64,000 bases of DNA from Mesonia maritima (GTDB lineage Bacteria; Bacteroidota; Bacteroidia; Flavobacteriales; Flavobacteriaceae), in assembly GCF_042433895.1 (NCBI RefSeq), contig NZ_JBHLUA010000004.1:1-64000 (forward strand), in the 5' to 3' direction. Below are positions 17,174-25,794 of the stretch, in pieces. Both the position numbers and the translations under genes were made by a program. Under the pieces are notes generated by a model. The model saw nothing but the letters and a program-made list of their open reading frames with translations, was not told the origin of the DNA and ran no database searches. The stretch's first letter is position 1. Each line of letters begins with the position of its first letter.

Positions 17174-18535
17174 ATGAGCCAATCTCTTATTCAAAAATAC
17201 AATATTCCTGGACCCAGATACACAAGTTACCCTACTGTGCCTTACTGGGATAATACTACATTTTCTTTAAAAAGCTGGAAAAAATCGGTTATAAAGTCTT
17301 TTGAAGAAAGTAATATGGCTGAAGGAATTAGCCTATATATACATTTACCGTTTTGCGAAAGTATGTGTACGTTTTGCGGATGCAATAAAAGAATTACTCA
17401 ACGACATGAAGTAGAATTGCCCTATCTTAAAGCGCTTTTAAAAGAATGGCAATTATATTTGGATATTTTTCCTCAAAAACCTCGCGTAAAAGAAATTCAT
17501 CTGGGTGGCGGAACACCTACTTTTTTTTCGGCGGAAAATCTGAAATTTTTAATCAAAGAACTTTTAAGAAAAGTTGAACTAGTCGAAAATCACGAGTTTA
17601 GTTTTGAAGGTCACCCCAACAATACTACCAAAGCCCATTTAGAAGCATTGTATGAAGTTGGTTTTACAAGAGTAAGTTATGGTGTTCAAGATTATGATGA
17701 AGAAGTGCAAAAGGCCATTCATAGAATTCAGCCTTTTGAAAAAGTAAAAACTGCTACCGAAGAAGCTCGAGAAATCGGATTTACATCGGTTGGGCATGAT
17801 ATTATTTTCGGTTTGCCTTTTCAAACCATAGAAGCGGTTGAACAAACTATTTTGAAAACCAAAGAATTAATGCCCGACCGTATTGCTTTTTACAGTTACG
17901 CACACGTGCCTTGGATTAAAGGGAACGGACAACGCGGTTACAGCGAGCGTGATTTACCTTCGGCAGAAGTAAAGCGAAAACAATACGAATTGGGTAAAAA
18001 GTTATTAGAAGAAATTGGTTATCTGGAAATTGGGATGGATCATTTTGCGTTACCTAGCGATGAATTAGCGAAGTCGTTAAAAGAAAATAAATTACATCGA
18101 AATTTTATGGGCTATACCGCTTCTAAAACACAGCTTATGGTTGGTCTAGGCGTTTCTTCTATTAGTGATAGTTGGTATGGTTTCGCACAAAATGTGAAAG
18201 GAGTAGAAGAATATCAAGATTTAGTAAACCAAGAAATCTTACCGGTTTTTAAAGGTCATATCTTAACTGAAGAAGACTTAATAATTAGACAGCACATTCT
18301 AAATTTAATGTGTCATCTGAAAACCGAGTGGAATTCCTTAGCTGAACTTCCGGAATTACCACAAATTTTAGATCGCTTAACTGAGATGGAAAACGATGGA
18401 CTTCTAAAAAGGAAAGAAAACAAACTGGAAATTACTGAAAAGGGAAGACCTTTTGTGCGTAATATATGTATGGCATTTGATTTGCGGTTACAAGAAAATA
18501 AACCTGAAACGCGTCTCTTTTCGATGACCGTGTAA
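17174..18535 (+). CDS. hemN: Oxygen-independent coproporphyrinogen III oxidase
   Basis: A 453-aa radical SAM enzyme that converts coproporphyrinogen III to protoporphyrinogen IX without oxygen. The [4Fe-4S] motif is CESMCTFCGC near residues 60-69, and a GGGTP SAM-binding motif lies near 113. The N-terminal YTSYPTVPYW and the extra cysteine after CxxxCxxC distinguish HemN from HemW. The C-terminal HemN domain is present and the length is normal. It sits 7 bases after usp1 and is probably co-transcribed from the FNR-like promoter, which suits haem supply for the cbb3 oxidase and haemoglobin encoded nearby. A strong terminator follows. Confidence 0.95.
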   Translation: MSQSLIQKYNIPGPRYTSYPTVPYWDNTTFSLKSWKKSVIKSFEESNMAEGISLYIHLPFCESMCTFCGCNKRITQRHEVELPYLKALLKEWQLYLDIFPQKPRVKEIHLGGGTPTFFSAENLKFLIKELLRKVELVENHEFSFEGHPNNTTKAHLEALYEVGFTRVSYGVQDYDEEVQKAIHRIQPFEKVKTATEEAREIGFTSVGHDIIFGLPFQTIEAVEQTILKTKELMPDRIAFYSYAHVPWIKGNGQRGYSERDLPSAEVKRKQYELGKKLLEEIGYLEIGMDHFALPSDELAKSLKENKLHRNFMGYTASKTQLMVGLGVSSISDSWYGFAQNVKGVEEYQDLVNQEILPVFKGHILTEEDLIIRQHILNLMCHLKTEWNSLAELPELPQILDRLTEMENDGLLKRKENKLEITEKGRPFVRNICMAFDLRLQENKPETRLFSMTV

Positions 18536-18567
18536 AGTTTTAGAGTAAGTTAATTATTTTTGAGTAG

Positions 18568-18599
18568 AAAAAACACGTCGTAAAATGACGTGTTTTTTT
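18568..18599. terminator. Bidirectional terminator between hemN and trHb
   Basis: AAAAAACACGTC (18568-18579), a 7-base loop and GACGTGTTTTTTT form a hairpin with A and U tracts on either side. It would end both hemN (plus) and the convergent haemoglobin gene (minus). Confidence 0.85.
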
Positions 18600-18981
18600 A
18601 TTTTGGTCTCGCCATAAAAATTTTCATATGAAAATTAGTAGCCATATTTCTAGCGTTAAACTTTGCGCGTTCGGCTAGTTCTCCTTCATAATATTCATCA
18701 ATAGTATTTATCCAAAGGTTTATCCACACCCCAAAATGTTTCGCTTCAATTTGATGATTAAAATTATAATCAACCATAATATGAGCTCTCCCGGGACGAC
18801 CACGATACTTGCCGGCGTAAAATAAATTACTTTCCCAGAAATCGGTCAGCTTCTCTAAGTGATGATCCCAATCTGTAATGGTTTCGTTAAAAAAAGAGCC
18901 AATCTCAGGATTGGCTCTTACTTTATCGTAAAACCGATGCACGAGTAATTGCACATCGTTTCTATTTTCTATTTCTTTCAT
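18598..18981 (-). CDS. Group III truncated haemoglobin
   Basis: A 127-aa globin matching the group III truncated family: FYDKVRANPEIGSFF near 17-31, the W in ITDWDHHLEKLTDFW, the segment YRGRPGRAH and the proximal-His region EAKHFGVWINLW near 78-89. Such globins are linked to oxygen or NO handling under low oxygen. It follows the small membrane protein gene by 4 bases and shares its FNR-like promoter. Confidence 0.9.
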   Translation of the reverse strand: MKEIENRNDVQLLVHRFYDKVRANPEIGSFFNETITDWDHHLEKLTDFWESNLFYAGKYRGRPGRAHIMVDYNFNHQIEAKHFGVWINLWINTIDEYYEGELAERAKFNARNMATNFHMKIFMARPK

Positions 18982-18985
18982 AAAG

Positions 18986-19276
18986 TTATAATAACAATAT
19001 ACCGTGGTACAAAATAAATAATAAATTTAATGATATACTTGCGATTAGCGAATTAAAAACTTGCTTTGCCGGCAAATTAGAAAGTACCGCTGTATTAAAC
19101 CCCATACAAATCATCACTACTGCAAAAAGTTGAACCATTTGCCAAACACCGTGACCGGTCATTAAAATAAACATGGCAGCAATAGCGCCTAAACAGCTCG
19201 ATGCGATAATACCAATAGCGGCATTTCCAAAATACATTTCTTTAAATTCTCCGTAATACTTTTGATAAACTGACAT
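18986..19276 (-). CDS. Small three-helix membrane protein of unknown function
   Basis: A 96-aa protein not assigned to a named family. Hydrophobic helices lie at about 18-40, 45-65 and 76-95; the N-terminus (MSVYQKYYGEFKEMYFG) is polar and aromatic. It is the first gene of an operon with the truncated haemoglobin, behind an FNR-like site. A role in low-oxygen respiration is inferred from context only. Confidence 0.75.
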   Translation of the reverse strand: MSVYQKYYGEFKEMYFGNAAIGIIASSCLGAIAAMFILMTGHGVWQMVQLFAVVMICMGFNTAVLSNLPAKQVFNSLIASISLNLLFILYHGILLL

Positions 19277-19301
19277 CTTCGTAGGTTTTAAAATTATACT
19301 A

Positions 19302-19344
19302 TAAAAGTATTGGTAAAGAGAGGTTTAAAAAATGACATTGGTCA
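19302..19344 (-). promoter_or_regulatory. FNR-like site and -7 box before the membrane protein-trHb operon
   Basis: TGACATTGGTCA (19333-19344) is centred 29.5 bases from the first T of the minus-strand -7 box TACTTTTA (19309 to 19302). The surrounding AAAAAATGACATTGGTCAGG is identical to the sequence at the ccoS promoter (30998-31017). Confidence 0.75.
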
Positions 19345-19400
19345 GGTTTAAAAAAACCTATGAATTAATTTATATATCCTCTAAGTGTCCTAATTTGTGA

Positions 19401-19497
19401 TGTCGTCACCCTGAACTTGATTCAGGGTCTCATCCTAAGCAGAATGAGATGCTGAAATCGAAGATTCAACGGAGTTAATCAAGTTCAGCATGACACT
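19401..19497. repeat. BIME-like double-hairpin element, copy 2
   Basis: Hairpin one is CACCCTGAA...TTCAGGGTC (about 19405-19428) and hairpin two ATGCTGAA...TTCAGCAT (19450-19491). The internal 19452-19488 is identical to 7256-7292, while the stem closing bases differ in a compensating way (CCC/GGG there, ATG/CAT here). The rest of 19345-19620 is AT-rich and presumably holds the DUF2089 gene's promoter. Confidence 0.65.
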
Positions 19498-19620
19498 TTC
19501 GAATTGAAAAAACTAAATCGATAAAAATCGAACAATAAAAATTAAATAAATCTATATTAACTTTAATTTTATTAATTTTTATTTTAACTTTATTTAAAAT
19601 TTAATCCAATTAATTTAAAA

Positions 19621-19884
19621 ATGGCTCAACTTCCTATAAAATGTCCCAGTTGTCAAAACACCTTAGCGGTAAGTGAACTTTCATGTGCAAATTGTGAAAC
19701 TAAAATTTCGGGGAATTATGCGCTTCCGGCCTTAATGCAACTTCCACTAGAAGATCAAGAATTTATCCTTGAATTTGTGCTTACCGGAGGTAGTCTAAAA
19801 AAAATGGCCACCCAACTTGGTAAAAGTTACCCTACGGTGAGAAACAAACTGGACGACATTATTGAGCAACTCAATTCAAAATAA
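19621..19884 (+). CDS. DUF2089 family zinc-ribbon/HTH protein
   Basis: An 87-aa protein with an N-terminal zinc ribbon (CPSC at 9-12 and CANC at 22-25) and a C-terminal helix-turn-helix (LKKMATQLGKSYPTVRNKLD), as in DUF2089. It is probably a small DNA-binding regulator. It begins a plus-strand block with a YIP1-like membrane protein 6 bases on, then a hydrolase. In such pairs the regulator may control the adjacent membrane protein; that is inference. Confidence 0.88.
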   Translation: MAQLPIKCPSCQNTLAVSELSCANCETKISGNYALPALMQLPLEDQEFILEFVLTGGSLKKMATQLGKSYPTVRNKLDDIIEQLNSK

Positions 19885-19890
19885 ACTAAG

Positions 19891-20478
19891 ATGAAAAAGA
19901 TTTTATTTCAACCTTTTGAAAATTATTCAGAAAAGAAATTACTACTAGTAGGAATTTTAGGGACAGTTTTAGGTTCGCTTATCGCTTATTTGTTTCAAGC
20001 TAGATTTGATGGAATTTTAGATGTTCATTTTGTAGAAAACCTAGAATGGTACTATCCATTTTTGGATAATTCAATCAATGTTATTTCACTTTCTTTACTC
20101 CTGTTCATCTGCGGGAAAATAGTCAATAAGAAAACGAGATTGATTGATATTTTCAATGCTTCACTCATCGCAAGATTCCCATATTACCTCATCAGCTTTG
20201 CGAATATTAATGGATATATGGGAAGTTTATCTCAACGGCTTTTAAATTTCGCTACTGAAAAGCCCGAATTGCTTGCTATAGAAGGTACAGATTTAATCGT
20301 GATTTTAATCTTCGCTTTCATTTCCCTTATACTACTTATTTATTACCTCTATTTACTTTACAAAGGTTATCAAGTGGCGACCAATGCAAAAGGTGCTTTA
20401 GCTATTATTTTATTTATCCTCGCTGTGCTCTTTGCTGAAGTGATTTCAAAATATATCATTTATTTAATTTACTACTAA
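19891..20478 (+). CDS. YIP1-like membrane protein
   Basis: A 195-aa integral membrane protein with five or so hydrophobic segments (about 17-36, 62-75, 85-108, 131-155, 165-190). The arrangement, including the RFPYYL segment near 95, suggests the YIP1 family. It sits 6 bases after the DUF2089 gene and 2 bases before the hydrolase gene, so all three are probably one transcript. The function is not known. Confidence 0.65.
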   Translation: MKKILFQPFENYSEKKLLLVGILGTVLGSLIAYLFQARFDGILDVHFVENLEWYYPFLDNSINVISLSLLLFICGKIVNKKTRLIDIFNASLIARFPYYLISFANINGYMGSLSQRLLNFATEKPELLAIEGTDLIVILIFAFISLILLIYYLYLLYKGYQVATNAKGALAIILFILAVLFAEVISKYIIYLIYY

Positions 20479-20480
20479 TT

Positions 20481-21863
20481 ATGGAAAAGTTATTACCACT
20501 GCTACTTTTATTTATATTGAATTCAGGATTCTCTCAAAATATTGAAGGAAACTGGAAAGGAAATCTGGAGTTTCAAGGGACAACGCTGCCTACTATTTTT
20601 CATATTGAAAAAGTTGAGGATAATTACAAAGCCACAATGGATAGCCCCAATCAAAATGCGTTTGGGATTCCGATAGATGAAGTAAAATTTGAAAATCAAA
20701 CATTAACACTTACTCAAAAAGCGGCTCAACTTACTTACGAAGCAACTTTGGTGGATGAAACTCATTTAGAAGGAACTTTTAATCAACGTGGTTTTAGCAT
20801 TCCATTAAATCTTGAAAAAACAACTATCGAAGAAAAAGAAATTTCAGAAGCAAAACCTAATCGACCTCAAACTCCCAAAGCTCCTTATCCCTATTTAGAA
20901 GAAGAAGTAAATTTTTACAATCCAAAAGCAAATATCAACTTAGCAGGAACGCTAACCATTCCTAGAGGAAAAGGAAAATTCACCGCGGTGATTTTAATTT
21001 CGGGTAGCGGACCTCAAAATCGAAATGAAGAATTATTTAACCATCAACCTTTTAAAGTATTAGCAGATCACCTTACCCGCAACGGAATTGCTGTTTTACG
21101 TTACGACGATCGTGGCACGGCAGCTTCAGAAGGAGATTTTACCGAGGCTACGACTTATGATTTTGTAGATGATGCGCAAGCTGCGGTTGAATATTTAAAA
21201 AACCGAAAAGAAATCAACAAACAAAAAATCGGTGCCATTGGTCATAGCGAAGGTGGTTTTATTGCTCCCATTTTGGCGCAGAAAACTCAACTGGATTTTA
21301 TTGTTTTAATGGCCGCCCCAGGCATTAAAGGTGACCAACTTCTCAACCTTCAACGTCAAAAACAAGAAGAACTTCAAGGCATTAATAGCTTAGCAACACA
21401 ACAACGACAACAGGTTTTTCAAGAAGTTTACGATGTTATTTTAGATACCACCTTAACCCAAGAAGAAACGAGTAAAAAAACCCTGGAAGTCTTCCAAAAA
21501 CATTGGGGAGAAATGGTTTCATCACAACAATTACAGCAAATTAACGAACAACATAATTCGGAATGGTTAAAAACGTTCATCCGTTTTAACCCTTCCGCTT
21601 ATCTTGAAAAAGTAAATTGTGAAATCTTAGCTATTAATGGTGAAAAAGACAGTCAAGTTCCTGCGGAAGAAAACTTAGCGGCGATACAAAAAAGTGTAGA
21701 ATTAGCAGGCGAAGAAGTAACCATTAAGTCTTATCCCAACCTCAATCATTTATTTCAAAAAGCTGAAACCGGGGGCGTTCAAGAATATAGAGAAATAGAA
21801 CAAACTATCGACCCTCAAGTTTTAGAAGATATTACTACCTGGATCAAAGCTCAAACAAAATAG
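20481..21863 (+). CDS. Secreted alpha/beta hydrolase with N-terminal DUF3887-like/lipocalin-like region
   Basis: A 460-aa exported hydrolase with signal peptide MEKLLPLLLLFILNSGFSQ. Residues 20-115 form a small beta-rich domain beginning IEGNWKGNLEFQG, typical of two-domain periplasmic esterases. The hydrolase core starts near 130 and has the oxyanion segment SGSGPQNRNE, the nucleophile elbow GHSEGG (Ser in the middle), an acid in INGEKDSQVP and the catalytic His in NLNHLFQ. It is probably an esterase or acyl-peptidase-like enzyme of unknown substrate, translated in an operon with the preceding membrane protein. Confidence 0.85.
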   Translation: MEKLLPLLLLFILNSGFSQNIEGNWKGNLEFQGTTLPTIFHIEKVEDNYKATMDSPNQNAFGIPIDEVKFENQTLTLTQKAAQLTYEATLVDETHLEGTFNQRGFSIPLNLEKTTIEEKEISEAKPNRPQTPKAPYPYLEEEVNFYNPKANINLAGTLTIPRGKGKFTAVILISGSGPQNRNEELFNHQPFKVLADHLTRNGIAVLRYDDRGTAASEGDFTEATTYDFVDDAQAAVEYLKNRKEINKQKIGAIGHSEGGFIAPILAQKTQLDFIVLMAAPGIKGDQLLNLQRQKQEELQGINSLATQQRQQVFQEVYDVILDTTLTQEETSKKTLEVFQKHWGEMVSSQQLQQINEQHNSEWLKTFIRFNPSAYLEKVNCEILAINGEKDSQVPAEENLAAIQKSVELAGEEVTIKSYPNLNHLFQKAETGGVQEYREIEQTIDPQVLEDITTWIKAQTK

Positions 21864-21894
21864 AAACGTACCTTTGTCATCTAAAATTTTAATC

Positions 21895-22536
21895 TTGAAA
21901 AAAGCTTTCAGTTACCTCTGGCCTTTAACCAAAAAAGTAAGCTCTGAATTTAGTGGAGAGTTGGAAGTTACCTGGCTCAACGGAAAGAAAATTCTAGACA
22001 CCAAAAACGCCAATTATTCTTATGGAGCTTTACACCAAATTTTGGATGTGGCCTTGCAAAAAACCAATGCTGACCGTGGCGGACATACACTCGTGTTAGG
22101 TTTAGGGGGCGGAAGTATTTTACAATTGCTTCGGAAAAAATATAATTTCTATGGAAAAATTACCGCGGTAGAATTAGATTCTAAAATTATTGAAATTGCG
22201 AAAAAAGAATTCAACATTCAGCAATATGAACCTTTGGAAGTGATTGGTAAAGATGCTGAAAAATTTGTTCAGCAAAACCATACGAAATATGAAACGGTGA
22301 TTGTTGATTTATTTATTGATGTAAAAGTTCCTGAACAATTTTTTAAAATCGAATTTTGGCAAAATTTGGCGAATCTACTTCAACCCGAAGCCACGGTAAT
22401 ATTTAATGCCGGCATTGGAGAAAACCATCAAAAAGAGATTGAAACACTTCAGCAACAAACAAACCAATTAATTTCCTTTGAAAAAATAAGTCATGTAAAA
22501 GGAACAAATACGCTGTTGTTAGGAAAGAAAATTTAA
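21895..22536 (+). CDS. Spermidine-synthase-like methyltransferase-fold protein
   Basis: A 213-aa protein with the spermidine synthase fold. It has the SYGALHQ entry motif, the nucleotide-binding loop VLGLGGGSI and the acidic ribose-binding residue in AVELDSKI. It is shorter than authentic spermidine synthases and lacks a clear putrescine-binding set, so its reaction is uncertain. No in-frame ATG lies near the start. I chose TTG 21895 because TACCTTTG (21869-21876), a TAnnTTTG promoter box, overlaps the alternative TTG at 21874. It lies 31 bases after the hydrolase stop. Confidence 0.75.
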   Translation: MKKAFSYLWPLTKKVSSEFSGELEVTWLNGKKILDTKNANYSYGALHQILDVALQKTNADRGGHTLVLGLGGGSILQLLRKKYNFYGKITAVELDSKIIEIAKKEFNIQQYEPLEVIGKDAEKFVQQNHTKYETVIVDLFIDVKVPEQFFKIEFWQNLANLLQPEATVIFNAGIGENHQKEIETLQQQTNQLISFEKISHVKGTNTLLLGKKI

Positions 22537-22818
22537 TTTTTGTAAGAAATTAAATTCTCAGAAACATTTAAGATTTATATTCTGATTTTTCAATAACCTC
22601 ATAGGTTTAGAATTTATAGAAAATTCGTAAGAAGAATCATACTTATTTTTAATGAATTTTTCAGGTGAAATAAAGTGAATTGAATTCAGATCTAAGTTAA
22701 TCTAGCATCTTTTCTATTGATTGGAAATTTAACTTTATACTTAGGGGTGTTAATCTTTTTCTTGTTTTTTAATTCGTATTCTAGACAGAAAAAGGTAAGC
22801 TAATTTTATTAATTTCTA

Positions 22819-22903
22819 TTAACCTGAATTTGGTTCAGGTTAACATTAGAGCGGAGCGTTACAACTTACTCAAATGAGATTCTGAAACAAGTTCAGAATG
22901 ACA
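22819..22903. repeat. BIME-like double-hairpin element, copy 3
   Basis: Hairpin one is TTAACCTGAA (22819-22828) / TTCAGGTTAA (22834-22843). Hairpin two is GATTCTGAA...TTCAGAATGAC (22879-22903). The stem bases again differ from copies 1, 2 and 4 while staying paired. It lies in the 558-base gap 22537-23094, which otherwise holds only the terminator below. Confidence 0.6.
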
Positions 22904-22914
22904 GAAACTGAACT

Positions 22915-22950
22915 AAAAAAGTCCCTAGTTTATAAGCTAGGGACTTTTTT
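22915..22950. terminator. Bidirectional rho-independent terminator
   Basis: AAAAAAGTCCCTAG (22915-22928), loop, CTAGGGACTTTTTT (22937-22950) form a perfect 14-base stem flanked by A and U tracts. It separates the plus-strand synthase-like gene from the convergent CoA-transferase gene. Confidence 0.85.
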
Positions 22951-23094
22951 GTTTAATAAGGTTAACTCCAAATCAATATAAATTTTTTAGGAACATTTTT
23001 TTGGTCATTGAGTAAATTTTAAAGAAAATTCATATCGAAATGTCTCCAAAATGAAAGCTTCGATATTTCTTTTAAGTTGAAATTAAATTTTATT

Positions 23095-24363
23095 TTACTT
23101 AAAACGTTCGAACATCGCTTTTTCTAAAGCTTCTTGATAATCGGGATGTGCAATAGAGATTAAAGCTTGTGCACGCTGTTTTAAACTTTTTCCGTAAAGG
23201 TTTACTACGCCGTTTTCTGTAGCAATGTAGTGCACGTGAGCTCTAGTAGTAGTAACGCCTGCGCCATGTTTTAGGTAAGGGACTATTTTTGTAATTCCTT
23301 TAGCAGTTACGGAAGGCATCGCAATAATAGCTTTACCACCTTCAGAAAGGGAAGCTCCGCGAATAAAATCCATTTGTCCACCTACGCCGGAATATTGCAT
23401 TTTCCCAATCGTATCTGCACAAACCTGTCCGGTTAAATCAATTTCTATCGCACTGTTAATAGCCGTAACTTTAGGATTTCTTCTGATAATAGCCGTATCG
23501 TTGGTATAAGCCGCTTCTTTAAAATGCACCAACGGGTTGTCGTCTAAAAATTCATAGAGTTTAGGCGAGCCGATGGCAAAACAAGTAACGATTTTTCCGT
23601 TTTTTACGACTTTGTTTTCTCCGGTAATGATTCCTTTTTCAATTAGCGGTAATACTCCGTCAGAAAACATTTCGGTGTGAATTCCCAGATTTTTATGATT
23701 GTGTAAATTGTTTAAGACCACATTTGGAATTCCCCCGATTCCCATTTGTAAGGTTGCACCATCTTCTACCAATTGTGCTACGTGGTAACCAATTTGTTTT
23801 TCTACTTCAGAAGGTTCAACCGGGAATACTTCATGAATAGGTTCGTTTACTTCAACAGCTGCATCAATTTTACTCATATGAATTATTCCATCGCCATGCG
23901 TTCTAGGAACTTGAGGGTTTACTTGCGCAATTACTTTTTTAGCGTAATGAATGGCAGTTAACGTTACATCAATAGAGGTTCCTAACGAGCAATACCCGTG
24001 TTTATCGGGAGGCGATACTTGAATAAAAGCGACATCTAACGGTAAAATACCACGCTTAAAAAGCAAATGCATTTCACTCAAAAAAATAGGAATATAATCG
24101 CCATGTTCAGAATTAATAGCTTTTCTTACATTTCCACCTACAAAACAACTATTTACATGAAAACATTTATCGTAAGGAGCTTTTGCATATAGCGCATCAC
24201 CTTCTGTATGCATTTGCACGATTTCAATATTATCAAGTTCTTCATAACGTTCGCACAAGGCATTGATTATTGTTTTTGGGGTCATTGCCGCGCCTTGAAA
24301 AAATATACGATTTCCTGTGTTTACTTTTTTTACTGCTTCTTCAGCTGAAATAAATGGTAGCAT
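23095..24363 (-). CDS. Acetyl-CoA hydrolase/transferase family CoA-transferase
   Basis: A 422-aa class I CoA-transferase-like enzyme of the acetyl-CoA hydrolase/4-hydroxybutyrate CoA-transferase group. It has an N-terminal domain with FFQGAAMTPK, a GIGGIPN glycine loop near 209-215, the catalytic-glutamate segment GIHTEMFSDG near 228-237 and the C-terminal GGQMDFIRGA. Likely activity is transfer of CoA between acetate and succinate or a similar acid, useful for acetate overflow when oxygen is short. It is a single minus-strand gene with TAGCTTTG as its -7 box and a degenerate FNR-like site at the standard distance. Confidence 0.88.
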   Translation of the reverse strand: MLPFISAEEAVKKVNTGNRIFFQGAAMTPKTIINALCERYEELDNIEIVQMHTEGDALYAKAPYDKCFHVNSCFVGGNVRKAINSEHGDYIPIFLSEMHLLFKRGILPLDVAFIQVSPPDKHGYCSLGTSIDVTLTAIHYAKKVIAQVNPQVPRTHGDGIIHMSKIDAAVEVNEPIHEVFPVEPSEVEKQIGYHVAQLVEDGATLQMGIGGIPNVVLNNLHNHKNLGIHTEMFSDGVLPLIEKGIITGENKVVKNGKIVTCFAIGSPKLYEFLDDNPLVHFKEAAYTNDTAIIRRNPKVTAINSAIEIDLTGQVCADTIGKMQYSGVGGQMDFIRGASLSEGGKAIIAMPSVTAKGITKIVPYLKHGAGVTTTRAHVHYIATENGVVNLYGKSLKQRAQALISIAHPDYQEALEKAMFERFK

Positions 24364-24388
24364 ACTATTTTGAGTTTATTTTCAGCTG

Positions 24389-24431
24389 CAAAGCTAGCGA
24401 GGCTGAAGGTTTTAAAATATGATATTTCGCA
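24389..24431 (-). promoter_or_regulatory. Promoter of the CoA-transferase with a degenerate FNR-like site
   Basis: The minus-strand -7 box TAGCTTTG spans 24396 to 24389. Centred 29.5 bases upstream is 24420-24431 (TGATATTTCGCA on the plus strand), in which one half-site fits TGAY and the other (CGCA) has two mismatches. The exact spacing is the main argument for it. Confidence 0.4.
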
Positions 24432-24442
24432 TACTTTAAAAT

Positions 24443-25177
24443 TTATTTACGCGGTAGAGAAAGATTCGCGCTATGACACTCGATTTGTGAAGAAATTTTT
24501 TCGGTGGTGCGAATAGTTTTTGGAGAAACATACGGAATTCCCAACCCTAAACCGCGAAGAATAAATAACATTCCAATTAACACTACAACAACGGGAATCG
24601 CTTTTTGAATTTTTTGTCGCCAAGATCCGTTTATGGTATTTCCGGCAATTACAATCACGGTCATTAACGGAATGGTTCCTAAACCAAACAATACCATGTA
24701 AAGCAAACTCATCGCTACGCTTTCAAACGCAAAAGAACCAAAAATTGCCATATAGAGTAAGCCGCAAGGTAAAAAACCATTTAAAAAACCGATGGTAAAA
24801 AAAGTATCGGGAGTTTTTTTCTGAAGTTCTTTTCCTAAAGCAGATTTTACTTTCGTGATGATCTTAAAAACGGGCTTTGAAAAATTATATTTACTAAAAG
24901 TTTTGTGCGGCACAATAATGACTAAAATCATTACCAGCCCAATAATGATTGAAATTTTTTGTTGAATGCCAAATAGAAATAAACTCTTTCCAATCAACCC
25001 AAATAAAAGTCCAATAAAACTATAAGTAAACAATCTACCAAAATGATATAAGCTTAACTGGAAAGTTTTTTTCAACTTGCTTTTTCGATCTAAAGGGAGC
25101 ATAAATGCGATAGGACCGCACATCCCTACGCAATGAAAACTTCCTAATAAACCTAATATGAAAGCTGAATAAAGCAT
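24443..25177 (-). CDS. SafE/TauE-like membrane protein of the cbb3 cluster (possible copper/assembly factor)
   Basis: A 244-aa membrane protein with six hydrophobic segments. The first helix ends in GSFHCVGMCGPIAF, whose His/Cys/Met/Cys spacing suggests metal (probably copper) handling, and a second conserved stretch is GFLNGFLPCGLLYMA. Relatives are commonly annotated as sulfite exporter TauE/SafE family, and are found with FixH/CcoG in cbb3 clusters, where oxidase maturation is the more likely role. I use the ATG at 25177; the GTG at 25195 lies inside an interspersed repeat. It is the last gene of the cco block. Confidence 0.82.
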   Translation of the reverse strand: MLYSAFILGLLGSFHCVGMCGPIAFMLPLDRKSKLKKTFQLSLYHFGRLFTYSFIGLLFGLIGKSLFLFGIQQKISIIIGLVMILVIIVPHKTFSKYNFSKPVFKIITKVKSALGKELQKKTPDTFFTIGFLNGFLPCGLLYMAIFGSFAFESVAMSLLYMVLFGLGTIPLMTVIVIAGNTINGSWRQKIQKAIPVVVVLIGMLFILRGLGLGIPYVSPKTIRTTEKISSQIECHSANLSLPRK

Positions 25178-25192
25178 ATTCCTTTTTATTGT

Positions 25193-25271
25193 CACCCTGA
25201 ATTTATTTCAGGGTCTCATTGCTTAGTTTTTTAATGAATTAGATGTGATTCTGGATCAAGTCCAGAATGAC
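25193..25271. repeat. BIME-like double-hairpin element, copy 4
   Basis: Hairpin one is CACCCTGAA...TTCAGGGTC (25193-25215), hairpin two GATTCTGG...CCAGAATGAC (25247-25271). It sits between fixH and the SafE-like gene, so both hairpins would appear in a read-through mRNA. Confidence 0.6.
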
Positions 25272-25308
25272 GAAAAGCATCCATCACTTTAAATAATAGA
25301 TAATCTTT

Positions 25309-25758
25309 TTAATTTCTAATTTGTAAATCTTTTTTGTACAAATAAGTTGTACCGTCAGATTCCCAATTAATGGAAAGCTCATATTTTCCTTCTACTAATT
25401 TTTCAGTAGGAATTAGCATTTCATTTTTAGATAAATGAATGGGTAGTTCAATATCTAATTTTTTATTGGAAGGTCGATAAAAGAAAACTTTTCCGTTAAT
25501 ATCTTTCTTTTCAGCGGGAAAATGAATTATAATTCCCGCAGCTGTATTTTTCACTTCAATATTATCTGTTAATTCAGCAGAATTCTGTCGCGCATCAATT
25601 TCTGATTGATAGGCTAATTCTTGTTTGTAATATTCTTCTGTCACTAAATCGTGATCATATTTCTTATCGGTACTCATTTTTATCACAAAAAACATGATAA
25701 AACTTATAAAACATACAATTGCTATAACGATACCGTAACCCCAGTTTAATTTTTTCAT
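25309..25758 (-). CDS. fixH: FixH family cbb3 oxidase assembly protein
   Basis: A 149-aa protein with one N-terminal transmembrane helix (WGYGIVIAIVCFISFIMFFV, 6-25) and an extracytoplasmic beta domain. The conserved segment HDLVTEEYYKQELAYQ follows the helix, as in FixH. Family members help to mature the cbb3 oxidase with the copper ATPase CcoI. It is encoded between ccoG and the SafE-like gene in the same orientation. Confidence 0.9.
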   Translation of the reverse strand: MKKLNWGYGIVIAIVCFISFIMFFVIKMSTDKKYDHDLVTEEYYKQELAYQSEIDARQNSAELTDNIEVKNTAAGIIIHFPAEKKDINGKVFFYRPSNKKLDIELPIHLSKNEMLIPTEKLVEGKYELSINWESDGTTYLYKKDLQIRN

Positions 25759-25794
25759 TATTATTTATTTAATTGGCGCCGCCAGAGTGTATAA

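Noticed and set aside
25178..25195. GTG start adding six residues to the SafE-like gene
   Set aside because: The GTG is part of an interspersed repeat (GTCACCCTGA on the plus strand), so ATG 25177 is more likely.
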